Shown: positions 1 through 6,447 of the stretch, in pieces
Layout: each line of letters starts with the position of its first letter
How positions within the stretch are numbered: the stretch's first letter is position 1
Assembly: GCA_937891895.1 (NCBI GenBank)
Contig: CALATN010000227.1
Location: forward strand, 1 to 11,677
Length of the DNA stretch: 11,677 nt
Reading direction: 5' to 3'
Origin: an uncultured Clostridia bacterium
GTDB taxonomy: Bacteria; Bacillota; Clostridia; Oscillospirales; Ruminococcaceae
The notes under the pieces: model-generated
Database searches by the model: none
The model's input: only the letters and a program-made list of their open reading frames with translations
Told to the model about the DNA's origin: nothing
Made by a program: the position numbers and the translations under genes

Positions 1-510
1 GGTGCGATGTACATACGCAAGGGTATACGTGTTGCTCCGCTTCTTATGGGCGGCGGTCAGGAAAAGGGCATACGCTCGGGTACCGAGTCCGTGCCGCTGA
101 TTGCGGGATTCGGGGCGGCTGTAAGGGCGCTTATGCCGACTATGTCCGTGGCTTACAGCAACGCTGAGGAGATTACCGAATATCTGCTGAAGAAGCTTGC
201 TAAGCTTGATTATATCACGATCAACTCTGTTGCTGAAACAAAATCGCCTTTTATCACAAACTTTTCGGTAAAGGGCATCCGTTCGGAAATTATGCTTCAT
301 TTCCTTGAAAGCAAGGAAGTTTACGTTTCAAGCGGTTCCGCCTGCTCAAAGGGTGCACACAGCTCGGTGCTGACGGCTATGGGTGTTCCCGACAAGCTTG
401 CTGACTCGGCTATCCGTGTTTCAATCGGACGCACCACAACAAAGGGCGAGATTGATGTGCTTGTTAACGCTATTCAGGAAGGGTATCAGTCCCTTGCTAA
501 GACTAAGTAA
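1..510 (+). CDS. Cysteine desulfurase (NifS/IscS family), 3' part only
   Basis: PLP-dependent class V aminotransferase that takes sulfur from L-cysteine as an enzyme persulfide and passes it to acceptors. The gene enters from the left edge, so only about the C-terminal 169 residues are visible and the true start lies outside the window. Diagnostic parts are the GAMYIRKG segment that follows the PLP-lysine region in this family, the glycine-rich GGGQEKGIRSGTE stretch, and the SSGSAC loop whose cysteine codon at 343-345 is the expected catalytic persulfide residue. It ends 15 bp before thiI in the same direction. In Bacillus subtilis a dedicated desulfurase (NifZ) sits next to a rhodanese-less ThiI and feeds it sulfur, so the same role is inferred here. 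A general Fe-S cluster IscS role cannot be excluded from the fragment. Confidence 0.93.
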   Translation, partial: GAMYIRKGIRVAPLLMGGGQEKGIRSGTESVPLIAGFGAAVRALMPTMSVAYSNAEEITEYLLKKLAKLDYITINSVAETKSPFITNFSVKGIRSEIMLHFLESKEVYVSSGSACSKGAHSSVLTAMGVPDKLADSAIRVSIGRTTTKGEIDVLVNAIQEGYQSLAKTK

Positions 511-512
511 TC

Positions 513-519
513 AGGAAGG
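513..519 (+). promoter_or_regulatory. Ribosome binding site of thiI
   Basis: AGGAAGG lies 6 bp before the ATG at 526. It falls in the short gap after the desulfurase stop codon, so thiI can be translated from the same transcript. No promoter is visible in the 15-bp gap. Confidence 0.7.
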
Positions 520-525
520 TAAACT

Positions 526-1698
526 ATGAAAGAACTTATCATATTCAAGGAGGGCGAAATTGCCCTCAAGGGTTTAAACAAGAGAACATTCGAGGACGCT
601 TTTATCCGCAACCTCAAGCACCGTCTGGGCAAGCTGGGCAAGTTTGAGTACACAAAGGCGCAGTCCACGATTTACGCTATTCCGAAGTCCGAGGATATTG
701 ACCTCAACGAAGCTGTTGAGCTTGGCTCTAAGGTATTCGGTGCGGCGGCACTTTGCCGTGCGCTTGTTGTGGAAAAGGATTTCGAGGCAATCTGCCGTGA
801 AGCGATTGCTTACATTGAAGAAACAGCGATGATGTCACGCACTTTCAAGGTTGAGGCAAAGCGCTCCGACAAGAAATTTCCAATGAAGTCCCCTGAAATC
901 TGCATGGAGCTTGGCGGAAAAATTCTTGAGGCTTACCCACACCTTACTGTTGATGTAAAAAATCCGCAGATGGTTGTAACTGTTGAAATCCGTGACACTG
1001 CTGCTTATGTTCACGCGGGCAATCTCCCGGGTGCAGGCGGTATTCCTGTGGGCACTTCGGGAAGCGCTATGCTTCTGCTTTCGGGCGGCATTGACAGCCC
1101 TGTTGCGGCTTACATGATGGCTAAGCGCGGCATAAAGCTTTCCGCTATTCACTATGTTTCTCCTCCGTACACTTCCGAGAGAGCACGCCTCAAGGTTGAG
1201 CGTCTTTGCGAGAAGCTTACTCCGTACTGCGGTGATGTGGCTTTCTACTGCGTACCGTTTACAAAAATTCAGGAAGCGCTTCGTGACAACTGTCCTGAGG
1301 AGCTTTTCACAATCCTTATGCGCCGTCTGATGATGGAGATTGCACAGCGTATTGCTGAGGAAAAGGATATGCAGGCACTTATCACGGGCGAAAGCGTTGG
1401 TCAGGTTGCGAGTCAGACTATGGGGGCGATTGTGTGCACAGATGCGGCTTGCAGAATGCCTGTTTTCCGTCCTGTAATCGGTATGGACAAGACTGAAATC
1501 GTGGAAATTGCAAGAAAAATTGATACGTTTGATATTTCAATTGAGCCTTATGAAGACTGCTGCACGGTATTTACTCCGAAGCATCCTAAGACAAAGCCTG
1601 TTCTTGCTGATGTTGAGGCTGCTCAGAATGCGTTTGACTTCGAGCCGCTGATTGCTGAGGCTGTTGCGGGAACTGAACTGAAGTACATAAAGCTGTGA
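526..1698 (+). CDS. thiI: tRNA 4-thiouridine synthase ThiI, rhodanese-less form
   Basis: ThiI adenylates uridine 8 of tRNA with ATP and replaces its oxygen with sulfur to give 4-thiouridine. In some bacteria it also supplies sulfur to ThiS for thiamine thiazole synthesis. The 390-residue protein has the expected order: N-terminal ferredoxin-like part, THUMP RNA-binding domain (about 60-165), and a PP-loop ATP pyrophosphatase domain with SGGIDSP at 186-192. The family motif GESVGQVASQT lies at 288-298. Cys345/Cys346 in EDCCTVF correspond to the conserved pyrophosphatase-domain cysteine (Cys344 in E. coli). It stops soon after this domain, so the C-terminal rhodanese domain of the roughly 480-residue E. 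coli enzyme is absent, as in Bacillus. The sulfur donor is inferred to be the adjacent desulfurase. Its stop codon overlaps the start of the next gene. Confidence 0.96.
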   Translation: MKELIIFKEGEIALKGLNKRTFEDAFIRNLKHRLGKLGKFEYTKAQSTIYAIPKSEDIDLNEAVELGSKVFGAAALCRALVVEKDFEAICREAIAYIEETAMMSRTFKVEAKRSDKKFPMKSPEICMELGGKILEAYPHLTVDVKNPQMVVTVEIRDTAAYVHAGNLPGAGGIPVGTSGSAMLLLSGGIDSPVAAYMMAKRGIKLSAIHYVSPPYTSERARLKVERLCEKLTPYCGDVAFYCVPFTKIQEALRDNCPEELFTILMRRLMMEIAQRIAEEKDMQALITGESVGQVASQTMGAIVCTDAACRMPVFRPVIGMDKTEIVEIARKIDTFDISIEPYEDCCTVFTPKHPKTKPVLADVEAAQNAFDFEPLIAEAVAGTELKYIKL

Positions 1699-2525
1699 TG
1701 AAGACATTATATCTTACCGACCTTGACGGAACTCTGCTCAACAGCGAGCAGAGGGTTTCCGAAAAAAGCTGTGATATTCTCAACGGGCTGATTGACAAGG
1801 GGCTGCTGTTTTCATACGCAACGGCACGTTCGGCTGTTACTTCCGTAAAGGCTACAAAAGGGCTTTCGGCGAAAATTCCGATTATTGTTTACAATGGTGT
1901 ATTCACGATTGACAGCGGCACGGGTGAGCGTATTCTTTCCAATATGTTCAGCCGTGATGAAGCGCTGTGGATTTATGATGTACTGCTGGAACATGGTATT
2001 GACCCGATTGTGTACTCGGTAATCAATGGTGTTGAGAAGTTTTCCTACATTGCTGAGCGTTGCACGGTTGGTATGAGGGAGTTTCTCAATACAAGAAAAA
2101 ATGACGTTCGTGAACGAATTGCTGCAAATGAAGATGAAATGCGTGAGGGTGAAATTTTTTATTTTACCTGCATTGACGAAGCAAAGAAGCTTTCCCCTGC
2201 TTGCGAAATTCTGGAGAAGAAGTTCCGATGCATTTTTGACAAGGACATTTACAGCGGCAATCAATGGCTGGAGGTTTTGCCTAAAGGTGCAACGAAAGCT
2301 AACGCGGCGCTTGAACTGAAAAAACATTTCGGCTGTGACAGGCTGGTGGTTTTCGGTGACGGGATGAATGATATTCAGATGTTTGAGGCGGCGGATGAAT
2401 GTTACGCTGTTGCAAACGCTTCAAGTCAGCTTAAAGCTGTTGCTGACGGTATTATCGGAAGCAATAATGAAGACAGCGTTGCAAGGTTTGTTCTGGAAAA
2501 TTTTGAGAGTCAAGAAAAAATTTGA
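1698..2525 (+). CDS. HAD superfamily hydrolase, Cof type (HAD-IIB)
   Basis: Soluble cytoplasmic phosphatase of the Cof/YidA group, which usually dephosphorylates sugar phosphates or cofactor intermediates; the substrate cannot be read from sequence. All four HAD motifs are present: DLDGT at residues 8-12 (nucleophile Asp8, acid-base Asp10), ATARS near 41-45, the motif III lysine in PKGATK (about 196-200), and GDGMND at 220-225. The roughly 100-residue insertion between motifs II and III is the C2B cap. The ATG at 1698 shares its A with the thiI stop codon, suggesting translational coupling; no separate strong ribosome site is seen. A GTG three bases upstream would add one residue. Length (275 residues) is normal. 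Its position in the thiI operon is not evidence of a role in thiolation. Confidence 0.9.
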   Translation: MKTLYLTDLDGTLLNSEQRVSEKSCDILNGLIDKGLLFSYATARSAVTSVKATKGLSAKIPIIVYNGVFTIDSGTGERILSNMFSRDEALWIYDVLLEHGIDPIVYSVINGVEKFSYIAERCTVGMREFLNTRKNDVRERIAANEDEMREGEIFYFTCIDEAKKLSPACEILEKKFRCIFDKDIYSGNQWLEVLPKGATKANAALELKKHFGCDRLVVFGDGMNDIQMFEAADECYAVANASSQLKAVADGIIGSNNEDSVARFVLENFESQEKI

Positions 2526-2543
2526 AAAATTTCAAAAAAAGGC

Positions 2544-2572
2544 TTGACAAACATAATTCGACGTGATATAAT
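2544..2572 (+). promoter_or_regulatory. Promoter of tRNA-Leu, perfect sigma-A consensus
   Basis: TTGACA at 2544-2549 and TATAAT at 2567-2572 are separated by exactly 17 bp, so both hexamers and the spacing are consensus. This is what a stable-RNA promoter should look like. Transcription would start near 2579, about 40 bp before the mature tRNA. The promoter begins 18 bp after the stop codon of the HAD gene, and no terminator is seen between them. Confidence 0.9.
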
Positions 2573-2618
2573 AATTAAGTCGCTGAGGGAAATCTCACGA
2601 AAAGTTAATATTGCGTTT

Positions 2619-2702
2619 GCGGCAGTGCTGGAATAGGCAGACAGGCACGTTTGAGGGGCGTGTGTCTTTGACGTATGGGTTCAAGTCCCATTTGCCGCAC
2701 CA
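2619..2702 (+). tRNA. tRNA-Leu (anticodon GAG)
   Basis: Class II tRNA. The 7-bp acceptor stem pairs 2619-2625 with 2692-2698, the discriminator is A2699 and CCA is encoded at 2700-2702. The anticodon stem is 2646-2650 with 2658-2662, the loop is TTGAGGG, and the anticodon GAG at 2653-2655 reads CUC and CUU leucine codons. A long variable arm (about 2663-2674) is typical of tRNA-Leu. The T arm (ATGGG, TTCAAGT, CCCAT at 2675-2691) is canonical. Its 3' end faces an integrase gene, so it is the likely attachment site of the element. Because the acceptor and T stems are intact, integration either preserved or rebuilt the 3' half. Confidence 0.96.
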
Positions 2703-2711
2703 AGGTTAAGG

Positions 2712-2752
2712 TTCGCAAATCACGCAAATGCGTGGTTTGCGGATTTTTTTAT
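2712..2752 (+). terminator. Rho-independent terminator after tRNA-Leu
   Basis: A 12-bp stem pairs 2714-2725 with 2730-2741 (one G-T pair) around the loop AAAT and is followed by GATTTTTTTATT. It lies 10 bp past the tRNA CCA end and would stop tRNA transcription before the convergent integrase gene. If the att core ends within the tRNA, this terminator may be element-derived. Confidence 0.88.
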
Positions 2753-2769
2753 TCTGTAAAATATGATTT

Positions 2770-2790
2770 TGTCCGTTGTTTGTCCGTTAT
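2770..2790 (+). repeat. Two TGTCCGTT direct repeats downstream of int (candidate integrase arm sites)
   Basis: TGTCCGTT occurs at 2770-2777 and 2781-2788, 11 bp apart, between the tRNA terminator and the integrase stop codon. The same pair, in the same orientation and with 12-bp spacing, recurs upstream of the integrase at 4066-4085. One helical turn between copies on both sides of int fits arm-type binding sites for the integrase N-terminal domain; that role is inferred. Confidence 0.55.
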
Positions 2791-2791
2791 G

Positions 2792-3973
2792 TCAGACAGC
2801 GGATTTGTTTTTGCTGAAATCAAGAGCGTTGGTAATTACATCGCAGGTTTTAGTCCTTGCCTCTGCGAACATATGGCTGTAAATTCCTAAAGTCGTATTG
2901 GAATTGCTATGTCCAAGCTGATTTGATACGGTTGTAACATCTACGCCAGACGAAATAAGCACTGAGGTATGAAAGTGACGCAGAGAATGGATGTTGCAAA
3001 AACGCACATTGTTATTCCTGCAAAACCTTTTCAGCCAGTTGTAAGGAACTGTACCGTTGATAGGCTTGCCGTCCCAAGTGGTAAAAAGCCTGTCCGTTTC
3101 AACCCATTTGGAGCCAACCTCTATGCTCTGGTCGCGCTGTTCTGATTTGTACTCTTTAAGCAAATCAAGCATTACAGGCGGAAGCTTTATCACACGCTGG
3201 GACTTTTTGGTCTTTGTTGTGTCTGTGTACATTCCCTCGCCTGCTACATAATTTGATGTGCGTCGGATATGTACAAGACCTTCATCAAAGTCAATGTCCT
3301 TCCATTCAAGACCAAGCAGTTCACTTCTTCTGAAACCGCTGTAAATGGCAAGATTGAAAAATACACGGTACTTCATAGGTGCGTCCTGCAACAATTCCGA
3401 AAGACGTTCAACTTCTTCAATGGTATAGAATTCACGCTCTTTAGGCTCACCCTTTGGAACAGTAACATTCCTGCAAGGATTGTTCTGAAGCATCTGCATC
3501 TTTATCGCAAAATCGAATATTGTTGAGATGTACGAAAGATAATGCTTGATTGTCTTATGGGAAAGACCGCCGCCTGTACGTTCATTGACACCCTCGGAAG
3601 CAAGACTGTTGATGAATTTCTGTATATCCCTTGATGTTATTTTATCCATTCGCAAGTGTCCGATTGCGTTGTCGGTACGCTCTCTGAGATATTCTACTCT
3701 TGCGTAGGTTGTTTTTCTCAGATTCAGCTTTGCGTAATCATTGAACCAGATTTCAGCAAATTCAGAGAACTTTTTCGTTGTTACAATCTGACCGTTGGCA
3801 CAAGCCTCCTCAAATTTCACAATCTGACGATTAAGCTCTTTTTCAATCTGCTTTTCAGTCATATTTTTGTCAGGCTTCCAGGTCATAGACTGCTCCACCT
3901 GATTGCCGTTTAAATCATAACCGCAGGAAACTCTGATCTGATATGAGTTTCCTCTTTTTCTTACTGTTGCCAT
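2792..3973 (-). CDS. int: Tyrosine recombinase / integrase (phage and ICE type)
   Basis: Site-specific recombinase that would integrate and excise the element. The 393-residue protein has an N-terminal arm-binding region (about 1-60, beginning ATVRKRGNSYQIRVS), a core-binding helical domain (about 65-175), and a C-terminal catalytic domain. Catalytic residues are all visible: Arg215 in SGFRRSE, a lysine in TKTKK (about 254), His329 and Arg332 in HSLRH, His355 in LGHSN, and nucleophile Tyr365 in IYSHM. This layout is typical of integrases from Firmicutes integrative elements. The ATG at 3973 was chosen because GAAGGAG lies 10 bp upstream. A longer frame from a GTG at 4039 would begin inside the promoter. 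The gene reads toward tRNA-Leu, consistent with attachment there. No xis-like gene lies directly beside it. Confidence 0.95.
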   Translation of the reverse strand: MATVRKRGNSYQIRVSCGYDLNGNQVEQSMTWKPDKNMTEKQIEKELNRQIVKFEEACANGQIVTTKKFSEFAEIWFNDYAKLNLRKTTYARVEYLRERTDNAIGHLRMDKITSRDIQKFINSLASEGVNERTGGGLSHKTIKHYLSYISTIFDFAIKMQMLQNNPCRNVTVPKGEPKEREFYTIEEVERLSELLQDAPMKYRVFFNLAIYSGFRRSELLGLEWKDIDFDEGLVHIRRTSNYVAGEGMYTDTTKTKKSQRVIKLPPVMLDLLKEYKSEQRDQSIEVGSKWVETDRLFTTWDGKPINGTVPYNWLKRFCRNNNVRFCNIHSLRHFHTSVLISSGVDVTTVSNQLGHSNSNTTLGIYSHMFAEARTKTCDVITNALDFSKNKSAV

Positions 3974-4029
3974 AAAAATATCTCTCCTTCTGATATTGTA
4001 AACTTTATGACATACTCCTGTATATTTAC

Positions 4030-4058
4030 AGTTTAACACTTTACAAAGTAAAAGTCAA
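4030..4058 (-). promoter_or_regulatory. Promoter of the integrase gene
   Basis: On the minus strand TTGACT (4058-4053) and TAAACT (4035-4030) are 17 bp apart, about 57 bp before the int start codon. The spacer carries a small dyad (CTTTAC, AAA, GTAAA at 4039-4052). The TGTCCGTT pair begins 8 bp upstream of the -35, so bound integrase could affect its own transcription; that is inference. Confidence 0.65.
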
Positions 4059-4065
4059 GTGTATT

Positions 4066-4087
4066 TGTCCGTTATTCTGTCCGTTAT
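4066..4087 (+). repeat. Two TGTCCGTT direct repeats upstream of int (candidate integrase arm sites)
   Basis: TGTCCGTT at 4066-4073 and 4078-4085, 12 bp apart, each followed by AT. They match the pair at 2770-2788, giving four same-orientation copies that bracket the integrase. The word also occurs singly inside int (3091-3098) and inside the helicase gene (4971-4978), where it is part of coding sequence, so the pairing rather than the word itself is the signal. Confidence 0.55.
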
Positions 4088-4099
4088 AGAGTACGCCAG

Positions 4100-4120
4100 T
4101 AAAAATATATATTAAACAAA
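4100..4120. other. AT-rich tract beside the iterons
   Basis: A run of 21 bp with only one G or C lies between the TGTCCGTT pair and the GC-rich iteron cluster. Such a tract next to iterons is the usual place for strand opening at a replication origin. The role is inferred from position only. Confidence 0.4.
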
Positions 4121-4131
4121 CTTGAAAAAGT

Positions 4132-4272
4132 GGCGTGCAGGCGTGCAAAGCCCGATATTGCGTTGTTTGAGAGCCGTGCGAAAGATGTGCGGCTTGTTTT
4201 TCGCACGCCTTGTATGCACGCCATCCGCACGCCTGAAACGACGTATTTATGCGGTTCGCACGCCTGCACGCC
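4132..4272. repeat. Iteron cluster GCACGCC/GGCGTGC, candidate element origin of replication
   Basis: The 7-mer GGCGTGC occurs at 4132 and 4140, and its complement GCACGCC at 4203, 4216, 4227, 4258 and 4266, giving seven exact copies in 141 bp. The outer pairs form a perfect 15-bp inverted repeat (4132-4146 with 4258-4272). An inner 9-bp stem pairs 4175-4183 with 4199-4207. The cluster is much richer in GC than its surroundings and ends exactly at the helicase stop codon. Rep-type iterons next to a P4-like helicase suggest a replication origin; the P4 alpha protein likewise binds short repeats. A plasmid-like copy-control or regulatory role is an alternative. Confidence 0.55.
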
Positions 4273-5607
4273 TTAAATCAATATTGTTTTATATTTTGTA
4301 CACATTCCTTTGAAACCACGAACGTGACCACCGTTCTTATTCGGAACGTGGTAAACATATTTAATGCCATACCGCTTCTCATTGGATTTAAGCCAACTGA
4401 CAAAAGTATCTTGTTTTAGAGCTGTCAGAGCGTTTTCGGCACACCAATGAAAATATCCGCCGTAAAGTTCGGTGCTGCTTGTCTGAATGTCACTGTCAAA
4501 GGTAACATAACTTTTATCAGAAAGGAACTCAATAATGTTGCAGTTCTCTGCCATAACCTCCGAAATATTCTGTTTTGTCTTATCAGAAACAGTAAAACGG
4601 AAGTTATTCTGTATAAGTCTGCGTAAACCATCAAACATCCAGCAGAAAATCTTATCCTTTTCAGCAATAAATTTATCAGCAAGGAACGGATCATTGCATC
4701 TGTTTTCGGGAACAGGCTTTGTAGTGAGAATTATCAGCCTGCGAGCAAAACCATCGGATTTATCGTAAAGTGCCTTCGGAGAGCCGTTGCCGAAACAAAG
4801 AAAACGTGAGTACAGCATAGCCTGCTGTGACTGCTGTCCCTTTGCTTCGACATCAACGGGAATTTCAGCGGTAACAAGATTTTTTATGTAACCTGTCGAG
4901 GGTAATGCACTCATCTGCATATCGTCATCAAGCATAAGCAGCTTGTTCTGTAAATTGTAGCGGAAGAATTTGTCCGTTTCGATACGTTGAAAGCTGCCTG
5001 TAAGCATTGCAGACTTGAATACCTCCTGCAAAACAATACCGATACGGCTTTTACCCTCACCGCCGTTACCGATGATAAAAAGCATAGCCTGTCCCTTTGT
5101 TGAGGGAATAAGACAGTAACCAAGATACTCCTGCAATGTAGCAATATCGTCCATATCAAGCATTTCCATAAGAAACAGCATAAAATTGACAGGATAATAT
5201 TCACCATTCCATATATCAGGATCGTATGTAATGTTAAGTCTGTTCACGCAGAATTTCTTTTCGGGAAGCCAGGATCCGTCTGTTTTAAGAATTCCATTCA
5301 GCAAATGAATTTCATCCTCTTTCGGAACAATAGGCTCAGAAAAGCAGTACAGCTTCAAAGCTTCTGTCAACCGCTTTACAACTGCCGCAACATTGTTGGT
5401 AACGTAAGGCATAACCTTTTCGGAAATGCTGTGAGAGATAACGTCCTCACTGATTTCACCGTCTACGTTGTAAAATCTGTTGTCAGAAAAAATGACAGGG
5501 CAATTTGAAACAAATTCTTTACAGAATAACGGTTCGTTTATCTTGCCCTTTTCCTCCAGCCACACAGGTGATGAAACTGCGGCGGTATTCACATAGTCTT
5601 TGTTCAA
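4273..5607 (-). CDS. SF3 helicase, phage/plasmid primase P4-family C-terminal type
   Basis: Likely replicative DNA helicase of the excised element. The 444-residue protein carries the superfamily 3 AAA+ set: Walker A GNGGEGKS at 180-187, Walker B LLMLDDDM at 223-230, motif C FLCFGNG ending in Asn at 269-275, and the arginine finger FARR at 287-290. The preceding 60-140 region fits the D5_N helper domain. C-terminal residues of about 340-444 may form a winged-helix DNA-binding end. It is far shorter than P4 alpha (about 770 residues) and has no TOPRIM or other visible primase domain. The start is a TTG at 5607: a perfect 9-base anti-SD match (AGGAGGTGA, 5622-5614) precedes it, although this places the start 89 bp inside the upstream gene in another frame. 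Confidence 0.88.
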   Translation of the reverse strand: MNKDYVNTAAVSSPVWLEEKGKINEPLFCKEFVSNCPVIFSDNRFYNVDGEISEDVISHSISEKVMPYVTNNVAAVVKRLTEALKLYCFSEPIVPKEDEIHLLNGILKTDGSWLPEKKFCVNRLNITYDPDIWNGEYYPVNFMLFLMEMLDMDDIATLQEYLGYCLIPSTKGQAMLFIIGNGGEGKSRIGIVLQEVFKSAMLTGSFQRIETDKFFRYNLQNKLLMLDDDMQMSALPSTGYIKNLVTAEIPVDVEAKGQQSQQAMLYSRFLCFGNGSPKALYDKSDGFARRLIILTTKPVPENRCNDPFLADKFIAEKDKIFCWMFDGLRRLIQNNFRFTVSDKTKQNISEVMAENCNIIEFLSDKSYVTFDSDIQTSSTELYGGYFHWCAENALTALKQDTFVSWLKSNEKRYGIKYVYHVPNKNGGHVRGFKGMCTKYKTILI

Positions 5608-6157
5608 TACGGCTCACCTCCTCCCTCATAGCAAGACGTTCTGTCTTACTGCCTTTAATAAAACATTCGCAAAGATATTCTATGTAATCACGATTTTTAA
5701 TGCTCTCAACAAATCGCAAATCGGGAATTTCCTTATCATATACAGGTGCATATTCTTCACGCCATTCGCAAAGCAGTTTGTAGTAGCTTACAATTACAAG
5801 CCAGGCATTTTTCTCCCAAGCGGAGTATTCCTCTGCTTCTTGTTTTCTGCGGCGTATCAGCTGAATTTCTCTGCTTGAAAAAGGCTTGTCAACATCCAAT
5901 CCAAGATGAAAATCTTCATTGATACGCTTTGCCGCTTCAAGCTGTGATGTTCCGAAAAGGCGTGCTGTAAAATCAATTACGTCACCGTGAGCACCACAGC
6001 CAAAACAGTGATAGTTTTTGTCATATATTTTCATTGAAGGTGTTTTATCATCGTGGAAAGGACAACAGCACATATTACTGCGATTAACGGTTAAACCGTA
6101 ATATTCCGCTGCCTGTTTTACTGAAACAGCGTCTTTAATATTTTCAAATATGCTCAT
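5519..6157 (-). CDS. CHC2 zinc-finger protein (DnaG-like N-terminal domain only)
   Basis: Probable DNA-binding partner in element replication. Residues about 30-65 match the DnaG-type zinc domain: CPFHDDKTPS, then HCFGCGAHGDVIDF, with ligands Cys32, His35, Cys51 and Cys54 (counted from the ATG). The remaining 150 residues are charged and helical and show no TOPRIM metal-binding motifs, so no catalytic primase core is visible. The protein may give sequence recognition to the helicase or recruit host primase; this is inference. The start chosen is the ATG at 6157, which overlaps the preceding TGA and has GGAGG at 6171-6167 (9-bp spacing); a TTG one codon earlier is possible. The last 89 bp overlap the helicase gene. 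Confidence 0.8.
   Translation of the reverse strand: MSIFENIKDAVSVKQAAEYYGLTVNRSNMCCCPFHDDKTPSMKIYDKNYHCFGCGAHGDVIDFTARLFGTSQLEAAKRINEDFHLGLDVDKPFSSREIQLIRRRKQEAEEYSAWEKNAWLVIVSYYKLLCEWREEYAPVYDKEIPDLRFVESIKNRDYIEYLCECFIKGSKTERLAMREEVSRIEQRLCEYRRSFITCVAGGKGQDKRTVIL
5614..5622 (-). promoter_or_regulatory. Perfect Shine-Dalgarno inside the upstream gene, sets the TTG start of the helicase
   Basis: AGGAGGTGA on the minus strand pairs over nine bases with the 16S rRNA 3' end and lies 6 bp before the TTG at 5607 (9 bp counted from GGAGG). It sits within the coding sequence of the CHC2 protein, so helicase translation starts before ribosomes finish the upstream gene. Confidence 0.75.
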
Positions 6158-6435
6158 CAAGCAGCACCTCCAAGATATTCAAGCAGAGCCGCCTTGCTGA
6201 TAAGAATTTTGCCACGCTTGCCCTGACCTGTGCGGATATATGGTATCTTTTTCTGTGCAACAAGCTGACGGACAGTATGTTCAGATAAACCGCTGACAGC
6301 CTGCGTACACTCCTTGATGGTGAGCATTTCAACAGGTGCAGAGGTCTTGTTTTCGGTTGTAACATCTGTATTTTCATCAATAAGCTGTGTTAAAAGGGCA
6401 ACAATCTGTGCCATAATTTCTGTTTTGTTTTCCAT
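6157..6435 (-). CDS. Small helix-turn-helix DNA-binding protein, excisionase-like
   Basis: A 92-residue protein. Residues 37-90 look like an HTH_17/excisionase winged helix: LTIKECTQAV, then SEHTVRQLVAQKKIPYIRTG and the basic GKRGKILISK wing, ending at ALLEYLG. The first 35 residues are acidic and polar and probably form a separate helix. Proteins like this act as recombination directionality factors, as replication initiator partners, or as regulators. Here the gene sits between the relaxase (12-bp gap) and the CHC2 protein (stop and start overlapping) rather than beside int. A role in replication or operon control is therefore as likely as excision. AAGGAG (6449-6444) overlaps the relaxase stop codon and lies 8 bp before the ATG. 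Confidence 0.8.
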   Translation of the reverse strand: MENKTEIMAQIVALLTQLIDENTDVTTENKTSAPVEMLTIKECTQAVSGLSEHTVRQLVAQKKIPYIRTGQGKRGKILISKAALLEYLGGAA

Positions 6436-6447
6436 AGTAAATTCTCC

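Noticed and set aside
2675..2890. 71-codon rightward frame after the tRNA
   Set aside because: It begins inside the tRNA, spans the terminator and overlaps int antisense.
3091..3098. Further TGTCCGTT copy in int (and one at 4971-4978 in the helicase)
   Set aside because: Single copies inside coding sequence without a paired neighbour; probably codon-driven rather than binding sites.
4132..4272. CRISPR-like array
   Set aside because: Repeats are only 7 bp, occur in both orientations and have irregular spacing of 8 to 57 bp.
4122..4313. Open frames on both strands over the iteron cluster
   Set aside because: They arise from the repeated GC-rich words, lack ribosome sites and overlap the helicase stop.
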